Assembly (NCBI GenBank): GCA_035420085.1
Contig: DAOLUH010000032.1
Location: 1-64,000 of the forward strand
DNA: 64,000 nucleotides
From: DSWT01 sp035420085
GTDB lineage: Bacteria > Chloroflexota > Anaerolineae > B4-G1 > SLSP01
Direction: 5' to 3'
Below the pieces are notes generated by a model. That model saw only the letters and a program-made list of their open reading frames with translations. It did not search any database and was not told the origin of the DNA. The translations under genes were made by a program, and so were the position numbers. Shown one piece after another: positions 1 to 7,507 of this stretch (the stretch's first letter is position 1; every line of letters starts with the position of its first letter).

Positions 1-334
1 CAGAACTACCGTTTTTTCGATAATCGTCCTCTATTACATATCCGGCATAAATATCCCTATAATATCCAATGTATTCATTATAGGACATCGTACTACCAAA
101 CAATGCTTGGGCTATTGTATTTTCGTCAGGCGCTTTATTGGAAAAAGGACAAACAATATCAAGGTTTACGGGGGATGTTACATTGAAGAAATCAACACGA
201 TCACGATCGACGGCAACAAATTGCCCATATTGATTCATTGTCATAACCATTGGAGAATTAGGTACAGTGGCACAAGCGCCGCATCCGACACAGTAACCAC
301 CATCAATAACCCGCCGAAGCTCCTCGTTTATCAT
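1..334 (-). CDS. FrhB/FdhB-family coenzyme F420 hydrogenase/dehydrogenase beta-subunit-like protein (N-terminal part, cut by window edge)
   Basis: The reading frame is open at the left edge, so only about 111 N-terminal residues are visible. They show GGYCVGCGACATVPN near residue 15, then VCPFSN and a LFGS...YIGYYRDIYAGY stretch. That order (CxGCGAC, CP, then a GYY-aromatic segment) is typical of the N-terminal domain of the FrhB/FdhB family. In this family it binds an iron-sulfur cluster and flavin; members in polysaccharide loci often accompany pyruvyl transferases. The ATG at 334 is 11 nt after a GAGG; an ATG three codons upstream (343) sits too close to it but remains possible. It is the last visible gene of the minus-strand run that starts with sat/cysC. 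The family call is fairly secure; the substrate is unknown. Confidence 0.75.
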   Translation of the reverse strand, partial: MINEELRRVIDGGYCVGCGACATVPNSPMVMTMNQYGQFVAVDRDRVDFFNVTSPVNLDIVCPFSNKAPDENTIAQALFGSTMSYNEYIGYYRDIYAGYVIEDDYRKNGSS

Positions 335-469
335 ATTACACATTTCCTCATTATTTTTCCGGCTATCCCACAGAATCATCACAAAAAGCACGAACGTTAC
401 AATTTATCCCGCATCCACATCGTCGGTTCATTTCTTTACGATTACTATTTCCCCTTATCACCAGACTAT

Positions 470-817
470 TTATCTCCCACACACATACCAGCACCCATCC
501 CTCGACGCCTCACACAAACGCCAGGTTCGGATCATCCCGAATATATGCCAACTGCTGCCCAGATAGGGCAACACCGGCAGCCCATGCCAGCGACGCAAGA
601 GGTGGTAGGTCGGCGAGGTCAACAAACGGCACACTTCTACCACATCGCGCCACGTCTCCTTGCGGATTTCGACCACTACAGCTGCGTCGGGCAGTCGCCC
701 AAAGTCCCAGGCGGCGCACAACCGCGCAATAAAATCGACGCGCTCGGCGCGGGTATCCAACCTCATGGGTGGTTCTCGATCAGGGTACAATGCGCCATCA
801 ATCCAGGTCGATGACAT
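470..817 (-). CDS. Small hypothetical protein (115 aa)
   Basis: I do not recognise this protein. It is rich in Trp, Leu and Arg, with no clear signal peptide or membrane span. The ATG at 817 follows AGAGGA with an 8-nt spacer, which supports a real gene; a TTG nine codons upstream (844) also keeps the frame. It lies about 60 nt after the galacturonokinase-like gene on the same strand and could be a small protein of the same polysaccharide operon. A plus-strand reading frame covering 107-814 overlaps both this gene and the FrhB-like gene and is judged a shadow. Confidence 0.45.
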   Translation of the reverse strand: MSSTWIDGALYPDREPPMRLDTRAERVDFIARLCAAWDFGRLPDAAVVVEIRKETWRDVVEVCRLLTSPTYHLLRRWHGLPVLPYLGSSWHIFGMIRTWRLCEASRDGCWYVCGR

Positions 818-879
818 GCAAAAATTCCTCTGTATTCTTTCCAATACGAACCTACCCGCCCATTGCTGATAGCCGACCG

Positions 880-2076
880 CTAACCGCTCCCGTTCAACAC
901 CCGCGCCGGCCCATCTGACTTGCAGAAATACACACTGTAATACGCTCCCGCGTTAGGATGAGCCGCCGGATACCGCGCACCAATGAACGCCTGAATCTCT
1001 TCGCGGTACGCCGGATCGCTCAGGCCGATACAGCTCCCCCGAAATCCCGCGCCACTGAAACGCGCACCGTAGACGCCCGGTGCTTCGCAGAGGATATTGT
1101 ACAGCGTCACCAACTGCGGGCAACCCGATTCGTAGTTGTAGACCGAGCTGGCGCCCGATTCGCGCATCAACTGGCCGATGCGCTCCACATCGCCAACACG
1201 CCAGGCCGCAACGCCCTCATGCACGCGCTGTACCTCGGTGAAAAAGTGCCGCGCCCGCCGATCCAATGGGTCAGGAAGTCGCTGCCCAAATTCGGCATAG
1301 ATCGCCTCCGGCACCATCCGCAAACGCGGTTGCTCCGGCGGCGTCTGGCCTGCCCAGGTGAGCAGCAGTCGCGCCGCTTCCTGACATTCGGCTACACGAT
1401 TGTTATAATCCGTGCCGCCCAGCGATTTCTCCACGCCGGAGTAGACCACCAGGATGTCGAAGCCATTCTTTGCGGGCGGGATCGGAATTTTCTCGAACGT
1501 CACGGACTGGCAGTCCAGGTAGGTCAGTGTGTCGCGCTCGCTCATCAGGATCATGGACTGATCCATGATACCGTTCTTCAAACCCAGATACACGTTCTCG
1601 ATATAGCGGTCAAGCTGGATATTTTCTTCAGTGGACACAGACAGGCCGTTCGCCGTCTCCAAGGCCAGCAGGTACGCCACGCCGACCGCCGCCGAGGAAC
1701 TCAAACCGCCAATGGGCATTTCTCCGCCCACCACCGCGTCAATGCCGGTCTGCAAAACGTGCTGCTGTTGTAAGGCCAGCGCCGCGCCGCGCGCGTAGTT
1801 GCCCCATCCTTGCAACGATTTCGGCGGGATGTCGTCCAGCGCGAATTCAACCCGGTTGGGAAAGTTCAAGCTTTCGATGCACACGCGCCGGTCATTACGC
1901 GGCGTGAAAGCCAACCAAATGACCCGATCCAGCGTCATCCCTGTGACCAGACCATCCTGGTGATCCACGTGCGCGCCCAGCGGTGAGATACGCAGCGGTG
2001 CGTAGACGATCTGAATGTCGCGGTCAGCGCATCCTGTACGCTTTTTAAGGTGCTGTTTGAGTTCTTCGACGTACAT
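880..2076 (-). CDS. GHMP sugar kinase resembling galacturonokinase
   Basis: This is a galactokinase-family GHMP kinase of 398 aa. It carries the N-terminal sugar-binding signature as SPLGAHVDHQDG (about residue 32), where galactokinases have GEHxDY, and the ATP-binding loop PIGGLSSSAAVGVAYLLALE (about 121). The C-terminal GHMP motif is GARFSGAGFRGSC. From memory the run PLGAHIDHQ, the SSSAAVGVAYLLALE block and the YARG segment closely match plant galacturonokinase rather than galactokinase. The reaction would be phosphorylation of galacturonate (or a related uronic acid) at C1 with ATP. It starts 9 nt after the PAPS-synthesis gene, suggesting co-translation and a role in acidic, perhaps sulfated, surface glycans. 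The family is certain; uronate specificity is inferred. Confidence 0.8.
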   Translation of the reverse strand: MYVEELKQHLKKRTGCADRDIQIVYAPLRISPLGAHVDHQDGLVTGMTLDRVIWLAFTPRNDRRVCIESLNFPNRVEFALDDIPPKSLQGWGNYARGAALALQQQHVLQTGIDAVVGGEMPIGGLSSSAAVGVAYLLALETANGLSVSTEENIQLDRYIENVYLGLKNGIMDQSMILMSERDTLTYLDCQSVTFEKIPIPPAKNGFDILVVYSGVEKSLGGTDYNNRVAECQEAARLLLTWAGQTPPEQPRLRMVPEAIYAEFGQRLPDPLDRRARHFFTEVQRVHEGVAAWRVGDVERIGQLMRESGASSVYNYESGCPQLVTLYNILCEAPGVYGARFSGAGFRGSCIGLSDPAYREEIQAFIGARYPAAHPNAGAYYSVYFCKSDGPARVLNGSG

Positions 2077-2085
2077 ACGAACGCC

Positions 2086-3816
2086 TTACCGTGAAGTCAA
2101 AAATCCGCGTTCTTCCAGATAAGCAACGATCTTGCGCGCACTTGCTTCCGGCGTCAATTCCACGGTCTTCACAATGATCTCCGGGTTGAGCGGCGCTTCG
2201 TAAGGATCATCAATGCCGGTGAAACCTTTGATCTCACCGCGCCGCGCGCGGGCGTACATGCCCTTCACATCGCGCTCTTCGCACACTTCGATGGGCGTAT
2301 CCACAAAGACTTCCACAAAGTGCTCCTCGCCCACCATCTTGCGCGCCTCGTTGCGGGTGGCGCGGTAGGGGCTGATGGCGGCGCAGATCACGGTGCCGTT
2401 GTGCCGCGCGATCTCGCCGGCCACAAAGCCAATGCGCAAGATGTTGGTGTCACGGTCCTCTTTGCTAAAGCCCAGGCCTTTGGAAAGGTGCGTGCGCACC
2501 ACGTCGCCGTCCAACATCGTCGCCTGACGCCCACGCTCAAGCAGCATTGGCACGAGGGCCTGGGCGATGGTGGACTTCCCCGCGCCGCTCAGCCCCGTGA
2601 ACCAGATGCACACGCCTTGCTTGTGGCGGGGCGGATTCGTTTCCATCAGGATGTGCGCGGTCTCCGGGCGGGTGAACCAACTCGGCAGCAGTTTGCCCTT
2701 CGCCAGGTAGTCGTCGCGCACCTGCGTGCCGGAGATATTCGCCGTTTTCGCGCTTGGTGGGACCTTGGACACTTCCTCGTAGCGGTCCTCGTCTACCAGG
2801 TAAACCAATTCCTGGAATTGCACCGCCTTGACGCCTAACTCATCTTCGTATTGCGCCATCATCTCCTGCGCTTCGTAGGGACCGTAGAACGGCTTGCCGG
2901 AACTATCGTTGCCCGGGCCGGCATGGTCGCGCCCAACGACGAAGTGCGTCGCGCCGTAGTTGCGGCGGATGAGCGCGTGCCACAACGCCTCGCGCGGCCC
3001 GGCCATGCGCATCGCCAACGGCAACAGACTCAAGAGGGTGTTGTTTTTGTCGTAGTAGTTGTCCACCAACGCCTTGTAAACCCGCACGCGCGTGTAGTGG
3101 TCTACGTCGCCAGGTTTGGTCATCCCCACGACGGGATGGATGAGCAGGCTGCCGTCAATCTGCGCGGCGGCGCGCTTGGTCAGCTCTTCGTGGATGCGGT
3201 GCATCGGGTTGCGCGTCTGGAAGGCGATCACGTTCCGGTTGCCCATCGCCGCCAAAGCAGCGCGCACCTGCGCCGGTGTGCGGCGGATTTCGACGAAGTC
3301 GTAATAGACCGGCAGATTGAGCACTTTCAGTTCACCGGAGATGCACAGATCGCGCCATTGCTGCATCTCGGAGACCAGCGGATGCCGGTGATCGGTCGTG
3401 CCGTAGACCAACCGCGCCTCGCGCAGCGGATCCCAGCGGAAGACTTCCTCGATGCGCATGACGGCGACGATGTAGTTACGCGCGTCGCGCAATGTGATCC
3501 ATTCCTCGCGGGTGGGCAGGTCTTCTTTGCTGATCGTCAAGGTGATGGGGATGGAGAACAGCGTCCCATCCGCCAGGCGCATTTCGGTCAACACCCGTTG
3601 GTAATCCGCCTTGGACATAAAGCGATCCAGCGGTGAGAAACCGCCCACCGCCAGCAGCTCAAGGTCGCAGAGGTTGCGGTCGGTGATTTGCAGGGAAGGA
3701 TAACGGTTGGCCTCAGCGAGAATGGCCTCGCGTTCTGCGCCGGTCACAACGAGGTCAACAAGTTTCCCTCCATATGGAGGAATCAAAAGATCATCAGCCT
3801 GCTGTCTCAAATTCAC
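2086..3816 (-). CDS. sat/cysC: Bifunctional sulfate adenylyltransferase / adenylylsulfate kinase
   Basis: This is a fusion of ATP sulfurylase (about residues 1-390) and APS kinase (about 400-576). The sulfurylase part has the active-site strand FQTRNPMHRIHEEL and GRDHAGPGNDSSGKPFYGPY. The kinase part begins GVCIWFTGLSGAGKST (Walker A) and has the DGDVVR...GLGFSKEDR block. Together they turn sulfate and two ATP into PAPS. No PAPS or APS reductase is seen nearby, which leans toward sulfation rather than assimilation. The GTG at 3816 has AAGGAG five bases upstream; the GTG at 3822 lies against that Shine-Dalgarno and is less likely. The gene heads the operon continuing into the galacturonokinase-like gene. 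Confidence 0.93.
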   Translation of the reverse strand: MNLRQQADDLLIPPYGGKLVDLVVTGAEREAILAEANRYPSLQITDRNLCDLELLAVGGFSPLDRFMSKADYQRVLTEMRLADGTLFSIPITLTISKEDLPTREEWITLRDARNYIVAVMRIEEVFRWDPLREARLVYGTTDHRHPLVSEMQQWRDLCISGELKVLNLPVYYDFVEIRRTPAQVRAALAAMGNRNVIAFQTRNPMHRIHEELTKRAAAQIDGSLLIHPVVGMTKPGDVDHYTRVRVYKALVDNYYDKNNTLLSLLPLAMRMAGPREALWHALIRRNYGATHFVVGRDHAGPGNDSSGKPFYGPYEAQEMMAQYEDELGVKAVQFQELVYLVDEDRYEEVSKVPPSAKTANISGTQVRDDYLAKGKLLPSWFTRPETAHILMETNPPRHKQGVCIWFTGLSGAGKSTIAQALVPMLLERGRQATMLDGDVVRTHLSKGLGFSKEDRDTNILRIGFVAGEIARHNGTVICAAISPYRATRNEARKMVGEEHFVEVFVDTPIEVCEERDVKGMYARARRGEIKGFTGIDDPYEAPLNPEIIVKTVELTPEASARKIVAYLEERGFLTSR

Positions 3817-3828
3817 GGACACTCCTTA

Positions 3829-3861
3829 CGAATTACAAATGACGAATTACGAATGACGAAT
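3829..3861. repeat. Intergenic tandem repeat, ACGAATT/ACGAATG units
   Basis: Four imperfect copies of a 7-8 bp unit (GAATTAC, AAATGAC, GAATTAC, GAATGAC) lie just upstream of sat/cysC. They are one of several short-unit families found between genes throughout this window. Confidence 0.7.
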
Positions 3862-3913
3862 TGCATATCAGACATCACTGCTCTTATAACCGATTTTCAA
3901 TGCCTGTCAAACC

Positions 3914-4555
3914 TTACGCGCAGGTTTCGGCGTCTTCGAGAGCCTGTAACAGGCGCTGCATCTGCACACTGTTGGTGAGATCGCCGCGCGTGCGCTCCAG
4001 GACGCCCCGCAGTTGGTCAACGCGGTGGCGCAGGCCGCCGGTAATGGCATCGGGATAGCTGAACGACATCAACACCTCGTAGACGGCGTCCATCGCCGCC
4101 AGTAGCCGCTCGGCCTCGTCCATCGCGCCCTGGCGCATCACGTCCAGGCAGCGGCGGCGCAACTCGCTGGCGGCCTCACACGCGCCGTTGAGGTAGGTGT
4201 CGTAGGGCACGCTCAGGTTCTCCAATGGCGGCAGCGCGCCGTTGGAGATCAACGCCAGCGTGACGCGCGCCTCAACCAGTTCTTTCAACGCATCCTGGGT
4301 GTAACCGGCGTAGAACAAATCCGGGTAGGGCGCCAATAACGCCTGCATCTCCCGTCCCACCGTTTCCGCCTCAGTTAACAGCGTGTTGGCTTCATCCCAA
4401 AGCTCGCGGTGCCCCGACCGGATGGCGCTAGAGCACAAGCGGATCAGTTCGCGGCTCTTTTGCAGCGCCTCGTCGCGGGCCTGATTGCGCGCTTCCAGGT
4501 CAGTCTGCGCCGCTGCCGCCAGTTGGTCCAACCAAACTTGTAGCGCATCTGTCAT
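3914..4555 (-). CDS. Translin-family protein
   Basis: The 213-residue all-helical protein has the translin pattern: an N-terminal helix with EALQKSRELIRLCSSAIRSGHR (about 24-45), a central GYTQDALKELVEA block and a C-terminal YPDAIT.GLRHRVDQ...TRGDL segment. Translins bind single-stranded RNA or DNA and form oligomeric rings; the prokaryotic members are poorly studied. The ATG at 4555 lies one base after the TAA of the DUF3467 gene, so translation is probably coupled. Upstream in-frame codons lie inside the DUF3467 gene and are not used as start here. The family call is good; the cellular role is unknown. Confidence 0.82.
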   Translation of the reverse strand: MTDALQVWLDQLAAAAQTDLEARNQARDEALQKSRELIRLCSSAIRSGHRELWDEANTLLTEAETVGREMQALLAPYPDLFYAGYTQDALKELVEARVTLALISNGALPPLENLSVPYDTYLNGACEAASELRRRCLDVMRQGAMDEAERLLAAMDAVYEVLMSFSYPDAITGGLRHRVDQLRGVLERTRGDLTNSVQMQRLLQALEDAETCA

Positions 4556-4556
4556 T

Positions 4557-4874
4557 TTAGCCCTCCACATCGGGCGGATGAACGCCCCCGAAAAATGCGC
4601 GCGCCAGGTCATCCCCCTGACCGGGCACGACAATCTCGCCGAAAGCCGCTTCGTATTTGGCGAGGTTTTCCTGCAAAGCCCGCAGCACCAGTTTCGCATT
4701 CAGCGGCGTCATCACCACGCGCGCTTTCACGCGCACTTGCGGCTGATTCGGCAGCATCTGCGCCAGGTCCAGGATGATCTCGGAAGGGGAATGGGAGATG
4801 AGGGCGAAGTTAGCGTAAACCGGCTCGAGACCGGCGGGCATTTCTACATTGATGGATTTAGGTTTTGTCGCCAT
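4557..4874 (-). CDS. DUF3467 domain protein
   Basis: This 105-residue protein has VYANFALISHSPSEIILDLAQ (first half), the hallmark of DUF3467, followed by VRVKARVVMTPLNAKLVLRAL and a helical tail. The domain has no established function. I take the ATG at 4874, which has GGAGG five bases upstream; an ATG four codons earlier overlaps that site. The gene is coupled to the translin-family gene by a one-base gap. The start lies only about 10 nt from a TGGTATAAT box, so the mRNA leader must be very short. Confidence 0.82.
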   Translation of the reverse strand: MATKPKSINVEMPAGLEPVYANFALISHSPSEIILDLAQMLPNQPQVRVKARVVMTPLNAKLVLRALQENLAKYEAAFGEIVVPGQGDDLARAFFGGVHPPDVEG

Positions 4875-4884
4875 GATGGCCTCC

Positions 4885-4893
4885 ATTATACCA
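4885..4893 (-). promoter_or_regulatory. Extended -10 promoter (TGGTATAAT) for DUF3467-translin
   Basis: TGGTATAAT on the minus strand is a perfect extended -10. The expected transcript start lies about 7 bases downstream, only 4 bases before the ATG at 4874, so the transcript would be nearly leaderless. No convincing -35 hexamer is visible. Confidence 0.6.
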
Positions 4894-4920
4894 CCCTATA
4901 CACCGGAAAAACTACAAAGA

Positions 4921-4946
4921 ACAGAGGGGCGCATAAGCCCCTCTGT
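4921..4946 (-). terminator. Intrinsic terminator after ssb
   Basis: A perfect 10-bp stem (ACAGAGGGGC/GCCCCTCTGT) with a 6-base loop is followed on the minus strand by TCTTTGTAGTTTTT. It lies just after the ssb stop codon and before the DUF3467 promoter. Confidence 0.75.
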
Positions 4947-4969
4947 CATTCATCCATGACTCCCGACCT

Positions 4970-5395
4970 TTAGAAGGGGATTTCTTCTTCCCCGTAAGCT
5001 TCAGGCGCTTCCGCTGCGCCAGGAGCGCCGCCAACCTCACCACCGCCGCGGCTGCCGAGGAGCACAAGGCGATCAGCAACGACTTCATAACTTGCCCCCG
5101 CGCTGCCATCTTGCCGGGTCCAAATTTTCGGACCGCCGGTTGCTCTGTCTGGCGTCAAGCGGCCCTCGACCATCACTTGCTGTCCTTTGGTCAGGTATTG
5201 CGCGGCAATCTCGGCGGTCTTGCGCCAGGCCGTCACGCGGAACCAGGTGGTTTCTTCGCCCTTTGAACCATCGGGATTGTTCCATTTACGGTTCGTTGCT
5301 ATGTTCATCGTCGTCACCGGCGTCCCGTCCGGCATGTAACGCATCTCCGGGTCGCGGCCCAGGTTTCCCACGATGATGAGCTTCTGATATGCCAT
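4970..5395 (-). CDS. ssb: Single-stranded DNA-binding protein
   Basis: The 141-residue protein has an OB fold beginning AYQKLIIVGNLGRDPEMRY, with TTWFRVTAWRKTAEIAAQYL and GQQVMVEGRL in the usual order. A Gly/Ala-rich linker and the acidic tip EEEIPF follow, the docking peptide for repair and replication partners. It protects ssDNA during replication and repair. The ATG at 5395 has AAGGAGG six bases upstream; an in-frame start 19 codons earlier has no such site. It appears to be a single-gene transcript ending in the hairpin just downstream. Confidence 0.96.
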   Translation of the reverse strand: MAYQKLIIVGNLGRDPEMRYMPDGTPVTTMNIATNRKWNNPDGSKGEETTWFRVTAWRKTAEIAAQYLTKGQQVMVEGRLTPDRATGGPKIWTRQDGSAGASYEVVADRLVLLGSRGGGEVGGAPGAAEAPEAYGEEEIPF

Positions 5396-5524
5396 TGTGT
5401 GCCTCCTTTTAGTTATGGTGAAATCAATGAAAGTTGATACGCAGAATAACACGCTGATCTACAAGGATTTTACACCGCTCAGCGCAAAGCGCAAATGCGT
5501 GCAAAGTGCACAGCGAAATAATTG

Positions 5525-6289
5525 TCAGGGGGATTGGCTTTCGATGAAGCAGCGCAAACCATCCGCAATGCCTTGCGCTACTACGTCGGGACGCTGCGTC
5601 AGGATTTCACGATCGTCTAACATAAAGCCGATTTCAATGATGGCCGCCGGGGTGTTCTTGTCAATTTCGTAGTAGGCATGATAGCGTGTCATGTCGTAGG
5701 TGATGGTATCGGCGTCGAACGCCAGACCGGTACGCTCGCCGTAATGCTGTATCACGCAATTGACTAACGCATCGGCGGAGGGGATGAGCAGGCCAGATTC
5801 GGCGCGGGTGATTTTGAAGCCCGATTTGCCGGGGAAACCGCAGGAATCAGAGTGGATAGAAAGCAGTGCGTCCGCGCGATAGCTATTCAGGCGCACGTCA
5901 AATTCATCGAGAAGATCAACCGTCCAGCCATATTGCATGAGCAGCGCCACAACGCGCCGCGCCACATCGAGGTTGATGTCTGCTTCTTGCAAGCCATCGG
6001 GACAGAGCGCGCCGCTGTCGTTGCCGCTATGGCCGGCAATGATGCCGATGCGCGGGATGTGCGGGACGGGCGTGAGCGGCGCCACGGTCGGGGTAGGCAC
6101 AGGCGTGTTCAAGGGTATGACCACCCGCCCATCCTCTTGCGCAACAGGACTCTCGGGATCGGTCGCCACCGCAACGATGGGGATCAGACCTAAAGGCACA
6201 CCGAAGGCCGCCAGGACAGCTAATAGCACCAAAGCACGCATCAGCCATCCGATCACCCACGGGTCTTGACTCACGACATTCTTGTTCAA
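5525..6289 (-). CDS. N-acetylmuramoyl-L-alanine amidase (Amidase_3) with N-terminal membrane anchor
   Basis: A hydrophobic segment at about residues 12-35 (WLMRALVLLAVLAAFGV) anchors or exports the protein. A Pro/Thr-rich linker follows, then an AmiC/CwlV-type zinc amidase. Zinc ligands and catalytic Glu are visible as GHSG, LQEADIN, SIHSD and IIEIGFM. The enzyme cleaves the bond between muramic acid and the stem peptide. The start is uncertain: the frame opens at a TTG with weak upstream pairing, and a GTG six codons in or the ATG at the anchor are alternatives. It lies 31 nt after the inactive-hydrolase gene but is probably not functionally tied to that cluster. Confidence 0.88.
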   Translation of the reverse strand: MNKNVVSQDPWVIGWLMRALVLLAVLAAFGVPLGLIPIVAVATDPESPVAQEDGRVVIPLNTPVPTPTVAPLTPVPHIPRIGIIAGHSGNDSGALCPDGLQEADINLDVARRVVALLMQYGWTVDLLDEFDVRLNSYRADALLSIHSDSCGFPGKSGFKITRAESGLLIPSADALVNCVIQHYGERTGLAFDADTITYDMTRYHAYYEIDKNTPAAIIEIGFMLDDREILTQRPDVVAQGIADGLRCFIESQSP

Positions 6290-6320
6290 GGGTTCTGTGC
6301 CTCGCCTGGTTTCAATGCCG

Positions 6321-7109
6321 TTACCGCATCCGCCTCTTCCACTCGTCCTTTACTTCAATTTCATCCCAGTTGTCCTTGTGGACCAGGAAGTCGCGTAAGA
6401 GCCGGTCAAATTTGCTGGTTTCCTCCAACATAGGATAGTGTTGAGCGGTCTCAAAAATAAACGGATAAACGTTATAATCCAAGCCTTCCAACACAGCATC
6501 TTCCGGCGGCTGGATGATCGGGTCCTCGCGCCCACAGACCAACAGCACCGGCATGTCCAGGTCTTCCAAGACACTCAGGAGATTATGGCCCATCGCGTAC
6601 CGCACACTCTGCACGACAGCATTGGCGTCGGTCTTGGCGGCCTCGATATCCACTTCCTCATACGATTTCAGGCGGCGTCCGAGAATGACTTTCGCCGGAT
6701 TTTCGCCGCCGCTGTAACCGCTCAACGAACGGGCGATGTCGCCGCCGCTGAGGGGTGTGCAGACCGTCATCAACTGTTCGACGCGCTCCGGGTGCGTGAG
6801 CGCAAAATTGGCGCCCACAATTCCGCCCAAGCCATGGCCGATGATGGGAACGCTGCCGATGCCCATCTGATCCATGAAAAGCTCAACTTGCCCCACATAG
6901 CCGGGGATGCTATACCGCGCCGCTACCTTATCGGAATCGCCAAAACCCCAAAAATCCAGTGCATACGCCCGGAAGGACGACGACATGTCCACCATCGTAG
7001 GCACCCAGTAGCGCCACGATCCCAACCAATCGTGGAGAAAAAGTAATGGTTTACCACGCCCCAGAGCCTCGTAATGGACGAGACTGCTTTCAAGGATAAT
7101 CGCGCTCAT
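6321..7109 (-). CDS. Alpha/beta hydrolase-fold protein lacking the nucleophile serine
   Basis: This is an alpha/beta hydrolase of 262 aa with HDWLGSWRYW (oxyanion region), an acid at GREDPII and a histidine at AQHYPMLEE. The nucleophile elbow reads GHGLGG where the paralogue at 17513-18301 reads GHSMGG, so the catalytic serine is a glycine. The two proteins share start region and length (both 262 aa, both HxWLGSW.YW.ST/TM). This copy may bind rather than hydrolyse a ligand. It is the last gene of the signalling cluster, 18 nt after a receiver protein. The ATG at 7109 has CGGAG nine bases upstream. Confidence 0.87.
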   Translation of the reverse strand: MSAIILESSLVHYEALGRGKPLLFLHDWLGSWRYWVPTMVDMSSSFRAYALDFWGFGDSDKVAARYSIPGYVGQVELFMDQMGIGSVPIIGHGLGGIVGANFALTHPERVEQLMTVCTPLSGGDIARSLSGYSGGENPAKVILGRRLKSYEEVDIEAAKTDANAVVQSVRYAMGHNLLSVLEDLDMPVLLVCGREDPIIQPPEDAVLEGLDYNVYPFIFETAQHYPMLEETSKFDRLLRDFLVHKDNWDEIEVKDEWKRRMR

Positions 7110-7127
7110 AGGCCGAACTCCGCTTGA

Positions 7128-7505
7128 TCAAGCTTTACCGACTTCTTTCAAAATCCTGTTGACCTGCGAGGTTAACTCATCAGGCGCAAAAGGTTTAAGG
7201 ATGTATTCCATTGCTCCAACTTCCAACCCTTCTTGAATCTCGCTCTCCTGCCCCTTTGCCGAGAGGAAAATCACGGGAATGTTTTGTGTGAGCGGTTTTT
7301 CTTTCAATGCTTCACACGCCTGATACCCTGTCATGCGTGGCATTCGTACATCCATCAGGATCAGATCCGGGATGATTTGTTGCGCTTTCTCCACAGCTTC
7401 CGCGCCATTGGCTACCAGTTCCACTTCAAAGCCGGCAAACCGCAGGGTAAATGCGATCAGTTCACGAATGTCACGTTCATCTTCAGCCACCAATATTCTG
7501 ACCAT
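7128..7505 (-). CDS. Single-domain response regulator (receiver only)
   Basis: A stand-alone CheY-like receiver of 125 aa. Acidic pair EDE at about 8-10, phospho-acceptor Asp in LILMDVRMP, Thr/Ser in FLSAKG and Lys in ILKPFAP are all present. It starts 2 nt after the stop of the giant hybrid kinase, so it is probably its phospho-acceptor or a shuttle. It has no output domain. Confidence 0.93.
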   Translation of the reverse strand: MVRILVAEDERDIRELIAFTLRFAGFEVELVANGAEAVEKAQQIIPDLILMDVRMPRMTGYQACEALKEKPLTQNIPVIFLSAKGQESEIQEGLEVGAMEYILKPFAPDELTSQVNRILKEVGKA

Positions 7506-7507
7506 TC

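Noticed and set aside
107..814. 235-codon plus-strand reading frame
   Set aside because: It lies opposite the FrhB-like gene and the small gene at 470-817, has no family features, and its composition is that of an antisense shadow.
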